Origin: Alphaproteobacteria bacterium
Lineage (GTDB): Bacteria > Pseudomonadota > Alphaproteobacteria > Micavibrionales > UBA2020
NCBI GenBank assembly: GCA_016794125.1
Contig: JAEUKT010000002.1
Coordinates: 1,489,769-1,553,768, forward strand
Reading direction: 5' to 3'
Length of the DNA stretch: 64,000 nt
Positions 62,989 to 64,000 of this stretch are shown here, piece after piece. Positions within the stretch are counted from its first letter, which is position 1, and each line of letters starts with the position of its first letter. Under the pieces are notes generated by a model. It searched no databases. It was given only the letters and a program-made list of their open reading frames with translations, and was not told the DNA's origin. A program made the translations under genes and the position numbers.

Positions 62989-64000
62989 TCATGCCAGCGT
63001 TTTCTTCGCCCGCTTCAAAAATTCATCCGCCGGATACAGCGTGTTTGCGCCGGATTTGACGGCGACTATTTTTCCGGCTTTGCGGATGAAACTGACGGGT
63101 TCGCCGACATTTGTGAACCCGTTGGCTTTGTCGGCGTAATAATTGCCGTCGCGGCGGCGTTGCAGTATTTGCGGGGCGTCGGCGGGGCTTGGCATGTCGC
63201 TCATCAGGGCGATGGCGGATTTTCCGCCCACGATATATTGCCATGATCCCCATTTATTCATGACGACGGGCGATACCTCGATTTTCCTGTCTGTTGCGAA
63301 AACGGATTCAACCTTGCGGATCAGGTCGGCCATGGTGCGGATGATGGCAAGGCTGTCGAATTCGGTCGAATTCATGATGGCGCTGAAAACGTAATCTGTG
63401 CCTTTCAACAGCCGCGTCTGCGATCCGAAGCCGGGATAGCCGCCGGAATGGCCGATATATACGTCTTCGCCGATGCCGGAAAAGATCATGCCGTAACCAT
63501 AGGATTCAGTCGCCATGTTGCGCACCTTCCAGTTCAGGTGTGCAACCTCGCGGCGCATGCATTGCGGCAGCAGCTTGTCGGTCTGCAGCAATGTGTGCAG
63601 GAATTGCGTCGTGGATTCCGCCGTGCCGCAGAAACCGGTGGCGGGCGCCAGCGCTTTGGCCGGTTCGTTGCGCAGCTGGCGGCTTTTCTGGTCGAAGATT
63701 TTGCGCGAATTGCCGGCGGCATATTTGATGCGCGGGCGCAGGCCGTAATCGGGCGTCAAAACCGCGCCGGGCAGTTTGGGCAGGATATGTTCGGCGAACA
63801 GGTCGGCATATTCCATGCCCGTTGCGGATTCCAGCGCAAGTCCCAGCAGCGCGGTGCCGAAATTGGAATATTTGGTTTCGGTGTTCGGGTCATAGACCAG
63901 CTTGGCCGCCAGCGTTTGGGCCTGCAGCTGCGCGCGGGTGGGGAAAGGCTTTTCCTGCTCCCAGAAGCTGGCATCCATGCCGTCGCGGAACAGGCCGGCG
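62989..64000 (-). CDS. serine hydrolase, beta-lactamase-like, 5' part off the window
   Basis: At least 337 residues, open to the right edge. The Y-x-N motif is TKYSNFGTALLG and the third motif, usually K-T-G, is H-S-G (IGHSGGYPGFGS). The S-x-x-K nucleophile lies before the visible part. This is the class C beta-lactamase/penicillin-binding-protein-like serine hydrolase family (beta-lactamase-related), which includes D-aminopeptidases and esterases. No signal for export can be judged. Confidence 0.78.
   Translation of the reverse strand, partial: AGLFRDGMDASFWEQEKPFPTRAQLQAQTLAAKLVYDPNTETKYSNFGTALLGLALESATGMEYADLFAEHILPKLPGAVLTPDYGLRPRIKYAAGNSRKIFDQKSRQLRNEPAKALAPATGFCGTAESTTQFLHTLLQTDKLLPQCMRREVAHLNWKVRNMATESYGYGMIFSGIGEDVYIGHSGGYPGFGSQTRLLKGTDYVFSAIMNSTEFDSLAIIRTMADLIRKVESVFATDRKIEVSPVVMNKWGSWQYIVGGKSAIALMSDMPSPADAPQILQRRRDGNYYADKANGFTNVGEPVSFIRKAGKIVAVKSGANTLYPADEFLKRAKKTLA

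Overview
The window looks like chromosomal DNA of an alphaproteobacterium. The best single marker is a PopZ/DUF2497 polar-organising protein next to a Pcm-like methyltransferase. GlnE, CreA, a YhdP/AsmA-type protein, ClpB and an NlpC/P60 gene overlapping an M17 aminopeptidase gene agree with this. Most of the window is GC-rich by eye (39 of 60 bases in 50101-50160). I cannot place it below class. Small exported proteins and DUF-type genes suggest a poorly cultured lineage, but that is only an impression. Coding density is high, and many genes are joined by ATGA-type overlaps.

Layout. 1-1.3 kb: the 3' end of an alpha/beta hydrolase and a radical SAM protein of the PA0069 family. 1.5-10.6 kb: one 3031-residue repeat protein with 35 units of about 81 residues of RTX/hemolysin type and a type I secretion-like C-terminus. 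Inside it is a three-unit higher-order repeat of exactly 735 bp. 10.7-20.4 kb: small exported proteins, a DUF6498-like membrane protein, a TPR-glycosyltransferase fusion, MmsA, a lone receiver, an SH3b protein, a DsbA-like protein and a protein with a C-terminal HigA-like domain. 20.4-26.1 kb: a DEAD-box helicase (motif II is DETD) behind a long leader, a MuiA/DUF4139 protein, and an ECF sigma, membrane anti-sigma candidate and periplasmic metal-sensor operon.

26.2-31.1 kb holds a DUF6782-like metallopeptidase, then a compact signalling cluster: a CheY-like receiver, a CheX-like protein without its catalytic Glu, a FIST-domain sensor, and a kinase with Hpt and CheA-like ATPase parts but no CheW-like domain. 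I regard this as the best candidate for an under-described system. 31.1-36.2 kb: small acidic exported proteins, PPK2, and a run of membrane, ankyrin and methyltransferase genes. 36.2-39.6 kb: CreA, and facing away from it four overlapping genes for membrane-lipid synthesis (CDP-alcohol phosphatidyltransferase with an altered motif, CdsA, PlsC, a small membrane protein). 39.6-42.3 kb: a three-gene hydrolase operon on the minus strand. 42.5-46.6 kb: an ABC exporter, tRNA-Asn, a diacylglycerol-kinase-like protein, a DJ-1/PfpI protein and a tiny membrane protein.

46.8-49.6 kb is an AT-rich type II restriction-modification pair (MvaI/BcnI-type endonuclease and an HTH-fused C5-cytosine methyltransferase) beside tRNA-Cys, very likely acquired. 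From 50 kb on the genes are conserved housekeeping: Pcm-like, PopZ, GlnE, YhdP-like, ClpB, NlpC/P60, M17 aminopeptidase, and a serine hydrolase running off the right edge. All calls come from reading the sequence; no database search was made.
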